The notes beneath the pieces were generated by a model, which saw only the letters and a program-made list of their open reading frames with translations, had not been told where the DNA came from and did not search any database. Positions 1 to 12,290 of a DNA stretch of 64,000 nucleotides are shown here, one piece after another; positions within the stretch are counted from its first letter, which is position 1, and each line of letters starts with the position of its first letter. Made by a program: the position numbers and the translations under genes. This DNA is from Boswellia sacra (Eukaryota; Streptophyta; Magnoliopsida; Sapindales; Burseraceae), in contig SNVD02011469.1 in assembly GCA_013180625.2 (NCBI GenBank), forward strand, positions 992,001 through 1,056,000, written 5' to 3'.

Positions 1-1202
1 TCTTCTCGATACACAAGCTAAGATTATTGGTTGCGGGACCATTTTGCAGTCGTCTTTTCTATCTATACACATACTCTGCACCTGCAGATTCTTATTAGAC
101 GACATAAAACTTTAAAAGTACAATTATGGCCGTTCTACAAATAAAGTAGCAAGCAGCCCTGGCCATTCGTTGGCAACAATATCTACTAACTCTTCAATTT
201 TTTTTTTTAAAATTATTTATTGTTCTTTGGTAGCAGGATAAGGCTGGCCTTTGCACGTGTTTTCCCGATTACATTTTGCAGGTTATTACTATTTTTAGTT
301 GAAAGGAACTTCGTAGACAAAAATGAGAATGCTTTCAAATTGAATTTGACTTCGTGCATGCACATTTTCTGGATTGCATTTGTTGATTGCCAGACGAAAC
401 ATATTTGAAATTGTTTGTTAATTAATATATTACGATAACTTAATTGGCATTTCATCTAGAATTTTATTCTCATAGAGATTTTTATTTTTGTCCTTTTTTT
501 TAGATCCAATAATTCTACCTGTCATACCATCTAACTATACAATATAACATATATAACATGGTATCGATGGATAGATAGGTCACTATATTTATTATACATG
601 ACGTTTCTTATTTATTTTTAATTTTTACCCATCTATTAAAATTGTGCCATATCAAATTATATGGATTAGGTGTTTGAATTTTTTGTATATACAGTATTAT
701 ATTGTTTATAAAGAAGTTAATTTTCAAAATTTAATTTATCCAATGCAGAATGCTAGCTGCAAACTCTTGTTGACTCTTCACTTCATAGAAGGTAAACTTA
801 ATGTCTTTTGAGAGTTAAGCTGTGGATTTTAAGCCCAAATTTTATCGGATCCGCACCAAAAACTTCTATGCATCTTAAGCCAATTATCATTGCTAGCAGA
901 ACTGTATCAATTAACTTGCGCTAGATTACATGGCCAGCTGGGGCATAATAAGGACCAAATTAATATATAAATATGGATCATTAAGCACCATAATGCATGC
1001 TAGAGCAAAAGTTAAAACATAGTAATATATAATGTACTCTCTAGAGTCAAAAGAAAGTAATAAATATTCACAACTAGCTAGTCACATTACATACAACACT
1101 AAAATAGTTAACTTACCGAGTGATTAAATAACAGAAATAAGCTAATTAATTTGCATATCTCTAGCTATCAATTAATGCACACCATCAAATGTTGATCTGA
1201 AC
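1..1202. other. AT-rich intergenic DNA, includes PYL 3' flank
   Basis: No convincing gene is visible. The short open frames near 213-455 lie on both strands, have no family resemblance that I recognise and are probably chance. The part next to 1203 should hold the 3' UTR of the ABA receptor gene that reads leftwards into this region. Confidence 0.5.
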
Positions 1203-1796
1203 TCAATGCATTTGGTTAATCGATCGGGCAGCTTTCTGCAAAGAAGCCACCGATAACTCTGCAAGCTTTGCAAGGTTAAATTTCACAACAGTGTCCGCAA
1301 AGAGCTTGGTGTCATCTTCAGAATTTCCTTCAGGAATATCCACAACATAGGACTCCAAAACTATGCTATAAACTTCACCAGAGCCTTCTTCGTGAAACTC
1401 GTGCACAGAGGTGACTGAGAGATAATTTTTCAGCCTGTGATCACCCCCCAATATCTTGAAGCTCAGAAGATGCTTCTCATCATCTAGTATCTCCAACCTT
1501 TCGGTGCTTGTCGAAGCTGGCAGGCCGGTAATTATCCTCAAGTCTCTTATGCTACCGACCTCTCCATCTCCCGCTTTCACTGTGCAACTCCTGATGAAGT
1601 TCTTGTAGCGGTTAGGATTGGCGAAATCGCGTATGAAGGGCCAGATGAAGCTGACAGGAGCGTCTATGCGTTGCTTGATTGTGGATGTGCATGTGTTTGG
1701 AGATGGAGAGAAAGTGTGGTAGGCTTCAATAATGGTTTGGAGCTCGGAGAGTTCATGAGGAGTGAGAGGATGTGAAGAAAGTTGGTTAGGGTTCAT
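1203..1796 (-). CDS. PYL2: PYR/PYL/RCAR abscisic acid receptor, PYL2-like
   Basis: A 197-residue START/Bet v1-fold protein. It should act as a soluble cytosolic and nuclear receptor that binds abscisic acid and then inhibits clade A PP2C phosphatases, releasing SnRK2 kinases. The gate loop reads TGLPA (residues 90-94) and the latch reads HRL (120-122). Residues matching PYR1 ABA contacts are in place: Lys65 (PYR1 K59), Glu99, Tyr125, Ser127, Glu148, Phe166 and Asn174. The segment VLESYVVDIPEGN (about 146-158) is very close to Arabidopsis PYL2/PYL1, which places it in the PYR1/PYL1-3 clade by memory. The gate starts with Thr instead of the usual Ser. The frame is a single exon from ATG to TGA, as is normal for PYL genes. 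The exact orthologue within PYL1-3 is an inference; the family is near certain. Confidence 0.93.
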   Translation of the reverse strand: MNPNQLSSHPLTPHELSELQTIIEAYHTFSPSPNTCTSTIKQRIDAPVSFIWPFIRDFANPNRYKNFIRSCTVKAGDGEVGSIRDLRIITGLPASTSTERLEILDDEKHLLSFKILGGDHRLKNYLSVTSVHEFHEEGSGEVYSIVLESYVVDIPEGNSEDDTKLFADTVVKFNLAKLAELSVASLQKAARSINQMH

Positions 1797-2010
1797 TGGT
1801 CCAATTGTAAGGTAGAATTTTGAGGGTTGTTGAGGGATTTGGATGGAGGAGTTGAAGGAGGAGAATGGAGAGGACTGGAGGTGGAGGTGGAGGTGAAGGA
1901 GGTGGCAGTGGATTTGTTCTCTTTTTGGGTGCAGTTTTGTATCTTATAACGTAAGGCAACTAGCTATTGGTAGCTTTGACTGTGTTTTTATTTTCTTTTC
2001 TTATTTTCTT
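1797..2010 (-). promoter_or_regulatory. Leader and proximal promoter of the PYL gene
   Basis: Reading on the minus strand, the 100 bases before the ATG are CT-rich (CCTCCACCTCC-type runs at about 1855-1905), as in many plant 5' leaders. A TATA-like TTATAAG lies at 1943-1949 on the minus strand, about 150 bases before the ATG. An ACGT core sits next to it at about 1950, which could be an ABRE or G-box type half site. Only the motifs are seen; function is inferred. Confidence 0.35.
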
Positions 2011-4430
2011 TCATTTTCTCGGAAAAGAGTGGTTGTTGTCCAAGGATGATGTGGACTTCGGAAGCAAAATTTTGGAATTTACTGAAGGGTCTTTTTTTTT
2101 AAAATATAATTAAATTTAAATGTGACTTTGACTAAGGCTGTGGTTGTAATTAAATGATAGATTTCTAGGCATCATCTTAGAAGATGAACGAATTATGCAG
2201 TACTCTTTAAAGACTGTGTGTCATTTTATTATAAAAATTATTTTAATATTATATTTAATGATTGTTTATTAATATAGTTTCATTATTGAGTATAATTTTT
2301 AAGAGACACGGCATAATTTTCGACATGTTAATATATGTAACCAGAATGTAATTTAATACTACCTTTTTAAAAGATAAGTTTACATTTTGTTTTAATTTTC
2401 TTTTATTATATGTTCTTAAGACATGTCAAAATGACACATATTTAAATTTTTCTCTATATGATAGAATGTTTGGATTATGTTAAGATGCATGTGCTTCATT
2501 TAATTTATTTCAATCGAACCTCATAAAATAGATTAAAACAAAAAAATTTTATAATCTAAAATTGCTTTGATAACACCAAAAAAAAATCGTAAATTGAATT
2601 TGATAAATTATATATGATTATTATTTTATAAATTAATGCATAAAGTCCTGCTTAGCTTCCAAGAATCAATGCCCTCAATGGAAGGGAAGCGTAGAGGAAG
2701 AATATATAAAAATCAAAATTAATTGCAAGTTGACATAACTAATTTATAACTAAATATTATATTATATAAAACAAAAAAGCCATGCACCGTTTTGCAAGTG
2801 GTGTTTAATTAATTAGAGACTAAAATATAAATTATAGTATTTAATTAATTAGAAATTAAAATATAAATTAAGCTTAAATGTAATGGAGACATTTAAATGT
2901 TTAATTATTTTGTCAAATTGTAGTTTAAAAAGTTTCATATATTGGTGCATTATGAGAAATAGTGTAGACTTCTCACTACCTTTACATATAAAAGAGTATA
3001 TATGTGAGTGACTGAGGTGAAGCATATTTTAGATGCAAGAAAAAAAAAATGACCAACTTGTGTGTTATTTTAACTATCACATATGTCTTTCCTTTTTAGT
3101 GGGATGTGGCTAATTAATTAACTCATAATTGCTATATTTAACTGTGTTAATAACTTAATATCCGATCCACTCTCGAGATGACCTATTAATATCAATCAAT
3201 AATGATAGGAAAGTAATAGATGAAGGGTAGTTGTGACTTTTGCCATACCAGCACCTATTAAACCTTTAAAGATTATGCGGATTCACTTGAAATTTGTGTA
3301 TTTGATTTTTATACAGTTTTTAAGAGAATTTATAATTTTTGAGAGAATATACACAATCTTTAAGAGAATTTACATAACTTTTAAGGATTTAACATATACT
3401 CTTAGGACACACGTTAATACTATACATAGATGAAATAGGTATATCACATATCATGCTTTTTTTTTTTTAATAAATAAAGTCATTTGAGTAAAACACACAT
3501 TATACACTGATCAGTATGCGTTCTTATAATCTTCATCTATATAACTAATATGTATTAAAATTGTAGCATATAGCTTTTGTATTTCTTAAATTCTTTAGTA
3601 TGTGAATTAGCCTTGACACTCTTTCTCATGAATATTTTGAATCTCGTGAGAGGATATCGTTTGAGAACCTCTATTATGATTCAAATCATCCACTCGTGAA
3701 ATTATATATATTTAGTGGTGCCAGTTAATGCATATGTAAAATTATTAGTAGTTTTCGTGATTAAAAAGCTATAGCAGGAATCAACATCACATCGGTCTTA
3801 TGCATTGAATACTAAAATTTAATAAATAGAGAGTTTTGTCTTTTTGGAATTGAAGTCAAGCAATTATATACTAAAAGATCACGATTTGATTTTAACGGAT
3901 GATATGCAATAGCAATATCACTTAGTTATATATCTACATGGAAGAGCACAAGTTTATTATTATTTTTTTTCTCATCCTAACTCTTGTTCTAATCTTATAA
4001 AAGGAGAGACAATTTCGAAAACTATACCCACAAGTCAATGTCATTAAATTAGAGAGGTTTGTTGGATTATATAAATATGATGTTTTTTCAATCATATATT
4101 AATATAAAGAAGATCAATACTACTGTTATTGATTTAGTTGAAAGTAATTTAACAATATAATTATTTTCTTTAGAAGAAATGTGATACTTATAAAATTTAT
4201 GTTGAGAACTTTTTCTATAAATACAGTATGTAAAATATTATTTTTTTGTTAAATGTCATAAAGAAAAATTCATGTCATGAAGAAAAATTCTAGCCGCATT
4301 CGTGACATTAATGAATAATTTCACATAATATATAATAGTTAAAAGCATAATTCCATTGATTATTAGACGACTGATAGAAAATTCATTAAGAATGTACGTA
4401 CCATAATATTCTTGAAATTAAATAAAAGGT
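2011..4430. other. AT-rich intergenic DNA without recognised genes
   Basis: Long AT-rich stretch with many poly-A and poly-T runs. I see no coding frame with family character, no clear terminal repeats and no RNA gene. The short open frame at 3233-3433 is low-complexity and looks like chance. Confidence 0.5.
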
Positions 4431-4431
4431 T

Positions 4432-4960
4432 CTCTAGCATTTTGATAAATTAAAGAGGGAATCATAAAAAAAAAAAACTCCAACAATAATGTTATGTCTT
4501 CACGTATCACAAAGTCTAGAGCATTGCTTTCCCAAAAGTGTGTATATATTCCAATTTTTCAGTACACGAACCCTAATTATTCCACTACTTGTTGACTATA
4601 AAATTGAGGACTTTGTAGCAGTCGGCAGACACAAAACAATGTGGCCACGCCAGTTTTCGGAGGGTTATTGGCTACTTTTATTTTTTAAATATTTGTGTAA
4701 TCATATACTAATCACCAATATTGATACTTGTTCAAAATTTTGGTAGGAGGTTCTCCTGACAAGACCAGTATTCGGCTACAAGCTTGGAAAACGAGGAAAT
4801 AGTCTCCATATAGCTTTGAAGGTTCATCAAACTCTACCAATTTCCGTGGAAATAAACCATGAGGACATGCATTTGTTAGCATGAGTTTGACAGAATTGAA
4901 TGTGATTGAAGTGACCGTGAGCATGTCAGTACCAATGGTGACATGCATTTGCTATGTTTG
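4432..4960 (-). pseudogene. Decayed copy of the 3' end of the ABCC8-like gene
   Basis: On the minus strand this stretch matches the 3' flank, last exon, last intron and edge of the penultimate exon of the transporter gene at 14.0-14.6 kb. The peptide EFDEPSKL is still readable near 4840-4820 and the stop-proximal NKYQYW near 4745. A one-base insertion after EPSKL (AAGCTATATGG against AAGCTTATGG) and a short deletion in the codons of YWSSC break the frame. Because intron and 3' flank are included, it arose by DNA duplication, not by reverse transcription. Only this tail is found; no other part of an ABCC gene is visible nearby. It lies on the same strand as the parent, with the RRN3 gene between them. 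Confidence 0.85.
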
Positions 4961-5269
4961 GCCAACATCGAGGTGTAAAGAGGAAGCATATTAACTTGCT
5001 CTGACACAAGATAATAAACTTAAGAGACTTGGCCTTCACTGTTGGGTAGTGAAAAAGAAGAATCTCAAACCAAAATACTTGACAAGCGGATGTGTTGGTT
5101 AATGAATTTTGTGTTATTATTTTAAAATTTTTTTAAAAAAATATGGTTGATTTTAAATTATTTTTAATTTTGAAAAGTATATAGATAGTGATGAATTTTA
5201 AGTAACATTGGAGAATACCTAAAATAGAAACTAATTTTAGAAAACATAAAACGACAAGCCTTTTTTTCT

Positions 5270-5495
5270 CGAAAAGGAAATGATTCAACCACACCTTCTA
5301 GTACGGCTATCTTGTTATGACTTTACTAAGTCCTTAGAGCTTGCCTTTAAAGGCAAATCCACTCACATGCTCTAGTACGACTATCTTGTTGTGACTTTGC
5401 TCAAATAACTAGTTTTGCCTTCGACACCCTCTCGTGGTAAACGACCTCAGCCATGCCAAGCTCTCACAGCCTAACAGAGTGTGTACAAGGTTTGA
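5270..5495 (-). pseudogene. Nuclear plastid DNA relic: 3' end of 16S rRNA
   Basis: The minus strand resembles the 3' end of plastid 16S rRNA. Around 5278-5331 it reads AAAGTCATAACAAGATAGCC, then GTACTAGAAGGTGTGG, then TGAATCATTTCCTTT, against the plastid GTCGTAACAAGGTAGCCGTACTGGAAGGTGCGGCTGGATCACCTCC series as I remember it. The GTACTGGAAGG variant separates plastid from plant mitochondrial rRNA, which I recall as GTAGGGGAACC. A second related copy starts near 5370 and runs to about 5492, ending in the conserved TGTGTACAAGG context. Nearly all differences are C-to-T or G-to-A, as expected from decay of methylated cytosine. It is not a working rRNA gene. Confidence 0.75.
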
Positions 5496-6268
5496 CATAA
5501 CAGACCAGTTTTATCATGCTATCAATGGTGGATGGGCTCTACTTTAAAAAAGATCTAAATCAAAACTTACATTTGCTGTGTTTATGTTCCAGAAAATGCT
5601 TTTCATGGATCGCAGCAGATGAATTGCTGCAAGAAGTACTGTAGACCATGAATAGTTGAAGAATGTTATATTTGTAGCATGATACCTGATCTTTATGCTT
5701 GTACAACATTCTGTTACTTTTGATTGCTTTGGGAAATATGCTTGCAGTCTATCATTACACTACTCTTCTCTCATAAAATATTAAAAGAAAAAAAGAAATG
5801 CGGGATTATTTATCTCTTTCTTGCTTTAAATGTTACGCTCTCAAAATTGCAACAGAAGATAGCCCAAAAGTAAATGATTAAAGACTCATGAACGAAATCA
5901 CAGCCGCCAGTGGCTCAAAAAACTATTGATTTCATTACCACAGGCGCTGCTTTGCAACCGCACCTGCAACAAATTATCAAATATTTATTTTATATTACAA
6001 TTTACAACTCTCAATGAAAGCAAAGTTCGATAACTAAAAATTATACAACACCCTGGACACTATTAGCATAACTCTGCATCTCACTTCTGCTCAGCCCCAA
6101 TTTCCATAAACCAAGCAAAACATCTGCGAAAATTACAGGTTGATATTCTTCACGCTAGTCATGTCAGTACAAAGAATGGTGATTCTACCACACAAGGACT
6201 CCGGACATGTGGAGTGTCTAATCCTTGAGGGCTATCTCATAGGTTGCTGCTGTATTTGTCCCCCGAAG
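5496..6268. other. Intergenic DNA and probable RRN3 3' UTR
   Basis: No open frame of note. The RRN3 gene reads leftwards and stops at 6269, so roughly the first few hundred bases below it should be its 3' UTR. The exact poly(A) site cannot be fixed by eye. Confidence 0.4.
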
Positions 6269-9200
6269 CTACCGATTGAAGGATTTCCTGGGTGTAATGG
6301 ACATCTTGTTTAATGCATTGTCAAATCCATCAAGATCAAGATCCTGCTCATTGACGCTCCGCGCCATCCCATCATCCATAACGTCATCCCTATTAGCATC
6401 CACAAAATCCTCTGCAACATCTTCATCACTGCTGTCCACTTCATCATCATGATAAGTAGTTCTGACCATTGACCAGGACACGTAGTATGGCCGGATATAA
6501 CTTCAGAACCAAAAATTTAAAGAAAAAGAGAAAGAATGAGTGTCTTAGCCAAATAGCAGTACAGACAATAACTTCGCAGAGCTAATTATATCATCTTTTA
6601 CACAAGGACTATTTTGGGAACTCATAGGTTTAGCATAAAAATTAAAAAAAAATCAGAAAAAAGGTTCAATCGCCACCAATGAAAATAGAGTTCACTATCA
6701 TATAAGATGCAGTAATTTTAACTGTTTCTTTAAAATTTCTTGAGCAAGTATATGTTAATCATTCCAAAACCTTTTTGCCAAAGCAATCCTTCAAAAGAGC
6801 TTATAATACAAGAACAATGTCAGTGTGACATGCTAATTCTAAATATGATATTGTTGATGCTAAAAACAACCATATCCAATATTATGCAATATTGTCAGCA
6901 ATTTAGAGATAACCAAATCTAAAATGATGTATAAACCTGTCACATTTCTTCAGCAAACATGGATCAAATGGGAAGAACATGTCCAGCCTTTCAAGCCCAC
7001 CAAAAGCCTTGGAAAGTTCTGACTCAAGCAGGTCATTAAAAATGAAGGTTTTGGACACAGTGAACAAATGAGCAGCTTTTGACTGTCGGAGGAACTCGGA
7101 TACTACTGATGGTAGGCATACCTATTTATAAGAGAGTACTCAAGGGTTAGATCTCAAAATGTGATTTGAATTCAGATAACTGCAGCCAACTCGACAACTT
7201 ATCCAGGAAACATAAAAGGAAACACTAACAAGAGCTACAATGTCTTCAGCAAATGCAAGTCCTTGTGATGAAAAAAGAGTAAATAAAAAAGCTTCGAAAT
7301 AATCTTGTGATGTAATATGATGGATATTTTTAACAATAATCTTAAGATTGTTGTCTGAGACAATTACTCACCATCAATGGGTTCAATTCATGCTTTAAAA
7401 TTGTCTCTAGCGGCAAGAGGAGAAGTTGAGACTTGAGACGAGGAATATCCATTATTGATCTCATACGAAAGCAAAGCACATACATAATGGCCTGTGGCAC
7501 AGAATTAACCATCAATACTCCAGTTCTATTGATTCAAACTAGTTAACAGCATTACCATAACATAATTGCTAACAATAATACATCAACCAAACAAAGCCAA
7601 AAATGCCCTTAAAATGGCACAAATTCAAAAGAAAAGAGGGTTAAGGTTACCAAGCAGTATTAAATGAACAATTCAAATGTTTCTTCTCATACTGTCAATG
7701 CAGAGCATTTACCTGGCATCCTGAATAAAAAACTCGATGTGCTTTGGGGTTAACATCACCACCATGGATTTTGCAATACTCCAAACACCAATCCACCATC
7801 CTAAAATTTTGAAATTAATAGAAAAGATTACCAAATTTACCCCCAAAAAAAAAATTCCTTCCTATACAATTTCTGAAACCATGCATGATAACCAGCTGAA
7901 CCAATCTATTTGTATAATTTAGATTCACAACTCTACTGACCATGTTAGTTTCTCAAAGGCAACTAAATTAATTAACAGACTAAAAATCAAATTATAAAAT
8001 CTATAGACCAATTTCCTTTACCTTTTTAACATGCCAAAAATGAAAGAGGCAGATAGAAACTTGGCGCGAGACAAGAAACTAGCAAGATAAGACACAGCAC
8101 TCATCCTGCATGTAACAGTTTCAAATAAAAAATTTAGTACAAGGTGCGTTACACCAAAACAGATAACCATCTTAAACTAGAACATGTATGATATTTCAAG
8201 AATTTTTTAATTTTTTTAGCTGCTAACTTGAGCTATCTAATTTTGATCCAAAGCATTTCTCATTGTTGAACAACATTCTGTTCCAACTAAAAGGTAAGCA
8301 AGGTAAAAATGGGGTTGCAAAAGAGCCACCTAGTAGATATGATGTTTAATTAATTTATTTTTTTCACTAAGAAATATACTTTCCAGGAAAAAAAAATCAG
8401 AAATCTCATAACGAAATCAATTTGTCATAGTTTTTCAAAAACTATTAAAGTAACCAGTAAACTCATGATCTTTGCCTACAGATTCTGGACACTCAAGCAA
8501 CTGTTGAAAATATATTCAACACATTTGTGCAAACTATATCATGATATGAAATACCCAGGTTGGGGACTTCGCACTTCCCAAGCTTGAAGTGCAATGCCTA
8601 AAGTTGTATAGCCACATAAGCATAATATTTGTATTAAACAAAGGCTGAAAACAAGTATACAAGATTTAATAAGAGCAAGGATTTGAATTTAGATCAATCA
8701 CCTTAAGCAACACCACCAACGAAAGACCAATAATAAACAACATATTTTGTCATTGTAGAAGTCCACATTACCTGGTGAGTGGAGGGGAAGCACCATTAAA
8801 AGATATATCTGCCAGCATTGTAGCAAATCCTAGACCACAGCTCTCTGGATCTAGAGCACATGCATAAAACATTACAAACTGCAATCATAGAAGAATGAAG
8901 CGTCAAATATAGAATAAACAGCAAAGCCATGTTTTAATACTTATAGAAAATGGAACATATGAAATGATCATAAAACTGATAACAACTGACAATGGTAAAC
9001 ATTAGAACCAAGTAAAGGTATATGTGTGCCTTTCGCTATGTATAGCTAACATAAATGAGACATGGGCAGCTTGTTCATTACCTGAGCAAATTTCGACTTG
9101 TATGCATTGAGAACAGTTATCTGAAATGACTGGAGAAGAATCTCAAATACCTAACCATAACAATTAATGATTTGTTTCAAGGAAGGTGACCACACAGTGG

Positions 9201-11737
9201 AGTCAAACAATCAGGTTAAAAAAAAAAAATTATAATAAAAAAGCACCTCAACCAAACGACCAGAATGTTCACAGGATTCAAGATGCTCAAAAACTAGCAC
9301 CATCAAGCTATCCAATAATTCAGCAATCACGTTTCCACTTAAACTCTTCCGACTTAGATATCCTCTTGGAAGCTGCACAAAAACTTCACATCAGTTTACA
9401 ATAATGTTATGCTACATAACAAATAATATGTAAATGTACTACCATAACTATGCAATTCTTTTCTGCCAAAGAAAGACATTCTGAATTTATTTCAGAACAC
9501 AGATTGTAAGTTTTAGTATTCTCTTATTAACACAACAGGAAATACACCAATTTTATACTCCTATTTTCTACAAAAAACTTCAACAGTTAAAATTAACTAT
9601 TAATTTATCACCAGCTTTAATATGTCAGTTTCAGAGGATGATAGTAAAATCAGGAACTGCACAAAACATGAAAACGTGCATGCTGTACCTCACCACCATC
9701 TTGTTGAGCATCATCTGCTGCCTCTTCCACATCTTCTAACTCTATCTCAAATATGCCTTTACCAGAGTCATCATGTAAAATGTCATCCCATCCAATCTCC
9801 ACCTAGAAGAATATAAGGTGATACACATAAACAGAATATATATATTTTATGTATAAAACACCGCTAAACTTACAAGGAGATTCCATATAACTTACATCCA
9901 AATCTATTAACCTATCCACCACCGCCATAAGCATTGTACTTCTAACAAGTTCCCCCATTGCCCCACTCTCCAACTTTAGCATATTCTCCACATATATGAC
10001 AAGCATCTTCAACTACAAAAAAGATTGAGTAGATGATTACAGACACAAGAATTTCTGATTTAAAAAAAAAAATACAAAAAAAATATCTAACTTGAGATAG
10101 CCAAACACAGTCATATTAAGCATAATTTATATGAAATTGCAATGAGAGACGACAATGATGAAAAAAATTAAATGAAACATGGATTCTAAAACTTTCAGCT
10201 CAGGGAGAAGTTCAAACAGCTAGTTACCTTGTTCACAGCCAAATGTCATTTACAACAATGTGCTTATAGTGTCAAACAAACTATTATCACAACAATAAGT
10301 AATGTGAAAATGATCAGAGAGGGAGACAAGTATGTTCACACATTTTATTATATGAGTAAACCACCCATTTTTTGGTGGACTCATTGGGAAAGAATGATGC
10401 AGCTGTCATATACAAACATACAGGGTATCATGTAGGGGGCTCTAAGGAACATACATATCATACACAAAGATGGAAGAAGATCAAAACCAACGTTTAAGTG
10501 ACATTCAATAAGATTCATCACAAGTGAAAAATCAAGTGAACTGTGAGAAGGAGACATAAACAATTAGTTCACGAAACTGAGTTGGGCAACAAAATCATAC
10601 AACAACAATTTCTGAACTGATTGATCCATCTGCTATGACAATAAAATCCAAATTAAAAAAAAAAATGTCATCCAAGGACATATTTATTTGTGCAGGATCA
10701 AAGTTGCAATCAGAAAGTCACATTGAACTCACTCTGTCATGCTTATTGTGGACTATTGGCATTCTCTGTACAACAATAGGCAATAATCTCGATGGGGCTA
10801 GGGGCACCAAATCAGCTATATTTTCCAAGGCTGCATGCACCCGGGAAAGAACTTGGTGCTTTCTTTCAATACCATATGGCTGTGTTATTTTATCTAGGAT
10901 ATAGGATGGTGGTGTGAAATTGCTGACAAGCATAGTCAAACATGAATCAATATATTTTCCATTTGACCCAGCCTGAAATAGGATGAAAGTTAAAATGATC
11001 ACTATCAAATAAGATACGCCAACACATTCTGAATTTTGAAATGATGGTGATTCCAAACTCATACCAAGGATGTAACCAGAGCTATCAGTGCATCCATCAC
11101 ATCACGTTCATAGCTCCACATGTTCATTCCAAAAATCTAGAGAACAGTTCATCAATGAGAAAGAAAACAACTCTGATAACACCTAAAAGGCAAGAAAAAA
11201 CAAAAAATCCATACAAGTATAAACTTACAGAAGTGAGAAGAGATTCATGGTGAATAATGTCTAAATAAGAAACCGCTCCTGATAGTGCCTTCAAACTTGT
11301 CTAACAAGTTAATATAAACAGCAAATGAGAGATAAGTAACAAATGATTGAATGTGATATAGGAACAAACATAACCATAAAAATAAGTCTGCGTACCTCAA
11401 GCAGTGCCCTGTCATCGGGATTAAGCCGTCCCGTGAGGTGCATTACCGCAACAAGCTGGTTATAATTGTCAGGATCACCCTACTCCAATAAAATCTAGCT
11501 TTCAGTACGAGCAATTACTATTTCGAAACGATAATTTGAATTCAATAATATTGCCAAGGAAGTCTTTATTTTGATAATTGGGATTTTGAGCAGAAGAATC
11601 GAGCGGGTTCCATAAAGACTTACCAATTGGACAGCTGTAAGAGCTTCCCTCACATGGTAGACTAACTCTGAGTCACTAATATTAAAACCCTCCATCTCAT
11701 GAGATTCCACACTGTGATTTGCCAATTCCATTCCCAT
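6269..11737 (-). CDS. RRN3: RNA polymerase I initiation factor RRN3/TIF-IA
   Basis: Spliced gene of 15 coding exons: 11737-11624, 11479-11396, 11300-11229, 11136-11065, 10972-10733, 10012-9896, 9802-9689, 9372-9247, 9150-9082, 8878-8772, 8105-8022, 7800-7713, 7491-7372, 7121-6937, 6500-6269. All junctions are GT..AG and the joined frame is 1824 bases, 607 residues, which fits the family length. RRN3 is a nuclear and nucleolar HEAT-repeat protein that bridges Pol I to the rDNA promoter factors and so sets rRNA synthesis rate. Family marks are VLSRVHAALENIADLVPLAP in exon 5, YVENMLKLESG in exon 6, and a RPYYVSWSMVRT stretch followed by an acidic, Ser-rich tail in exon 15. The tail (DEVDSSDEDVAEDF) is a plausible phosphorylation and interaction region. 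No disabling lesion is seen. The largest intron lies between exons 5 and 6. Confidence 0.92.
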
Positions 11738-12290
11738 GATCCTAAAACCCTAACCAACAAAAACCCTCCAAAAATTAATATTGCTTGATGACGTATATAA
11801 ATGCTCTTGTCACTTGATAGCATGATAAAATAAGCAGGAAAAACCAATTAAATAAAATGCAAGAATGTCTTCAGATATAGAAAACCTAGAATCATGGACA
11901 ACATAAAAGCACTCAAATCAATAAAGCAAAAAAAAAAAGATAAAAATTTGCAATCGTGATAAAATCTCCTTTATATTTTTTTAATTATTATTTTTCTAAA
12001 ACTACAAACTGAAAATTAAAAAAAAAAAAGAAGAATAAAAACCAGAGCAGACCGGAGTGACGGCAGTGGTGGAAGAAAGAGAAGGCCGTGAAACACCTCG
12101 GCGTGAGGTGCACGACGGCGGCAGGGTCCGTAGCGGTCAACAGGCGGAAGGCTTAGTGCGTACGGGTGGTAGTCTGCTCCAGTAGAGGCGAGGCGGCTGT
12201 GGAGCGAAACATGCGTCGAAATGGATGTGTAGCGGTTCATGTTTTGAATATAGGGTTTTAAATATTCAATTAAATTCACTCCTATTATTA
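11738..12290 (-). promoter_or_regulatory. RRN3 leader and promoter region
   Basis: This stretch lies directly before the RRN3 ATG on the minus strand. A GC-rich island at about 12045-12235 stands out from the AT-rich surroundings and is the likely core promoter or first leader exon. An open minus-strand frame at 12016-12279 is unrelated to any family I know and is probably leader sequence. Whether there is a leader intron cannot be decided by eye. Confidence 0.4.

Noticed and set aside
10381..10563. Candidate extra RRN3 exon between exons 5 and 6
   Set aside because: Joining exon 5 to exon 6 already gives the expected family order in frame, and the peptide here does not resemble RRN3.
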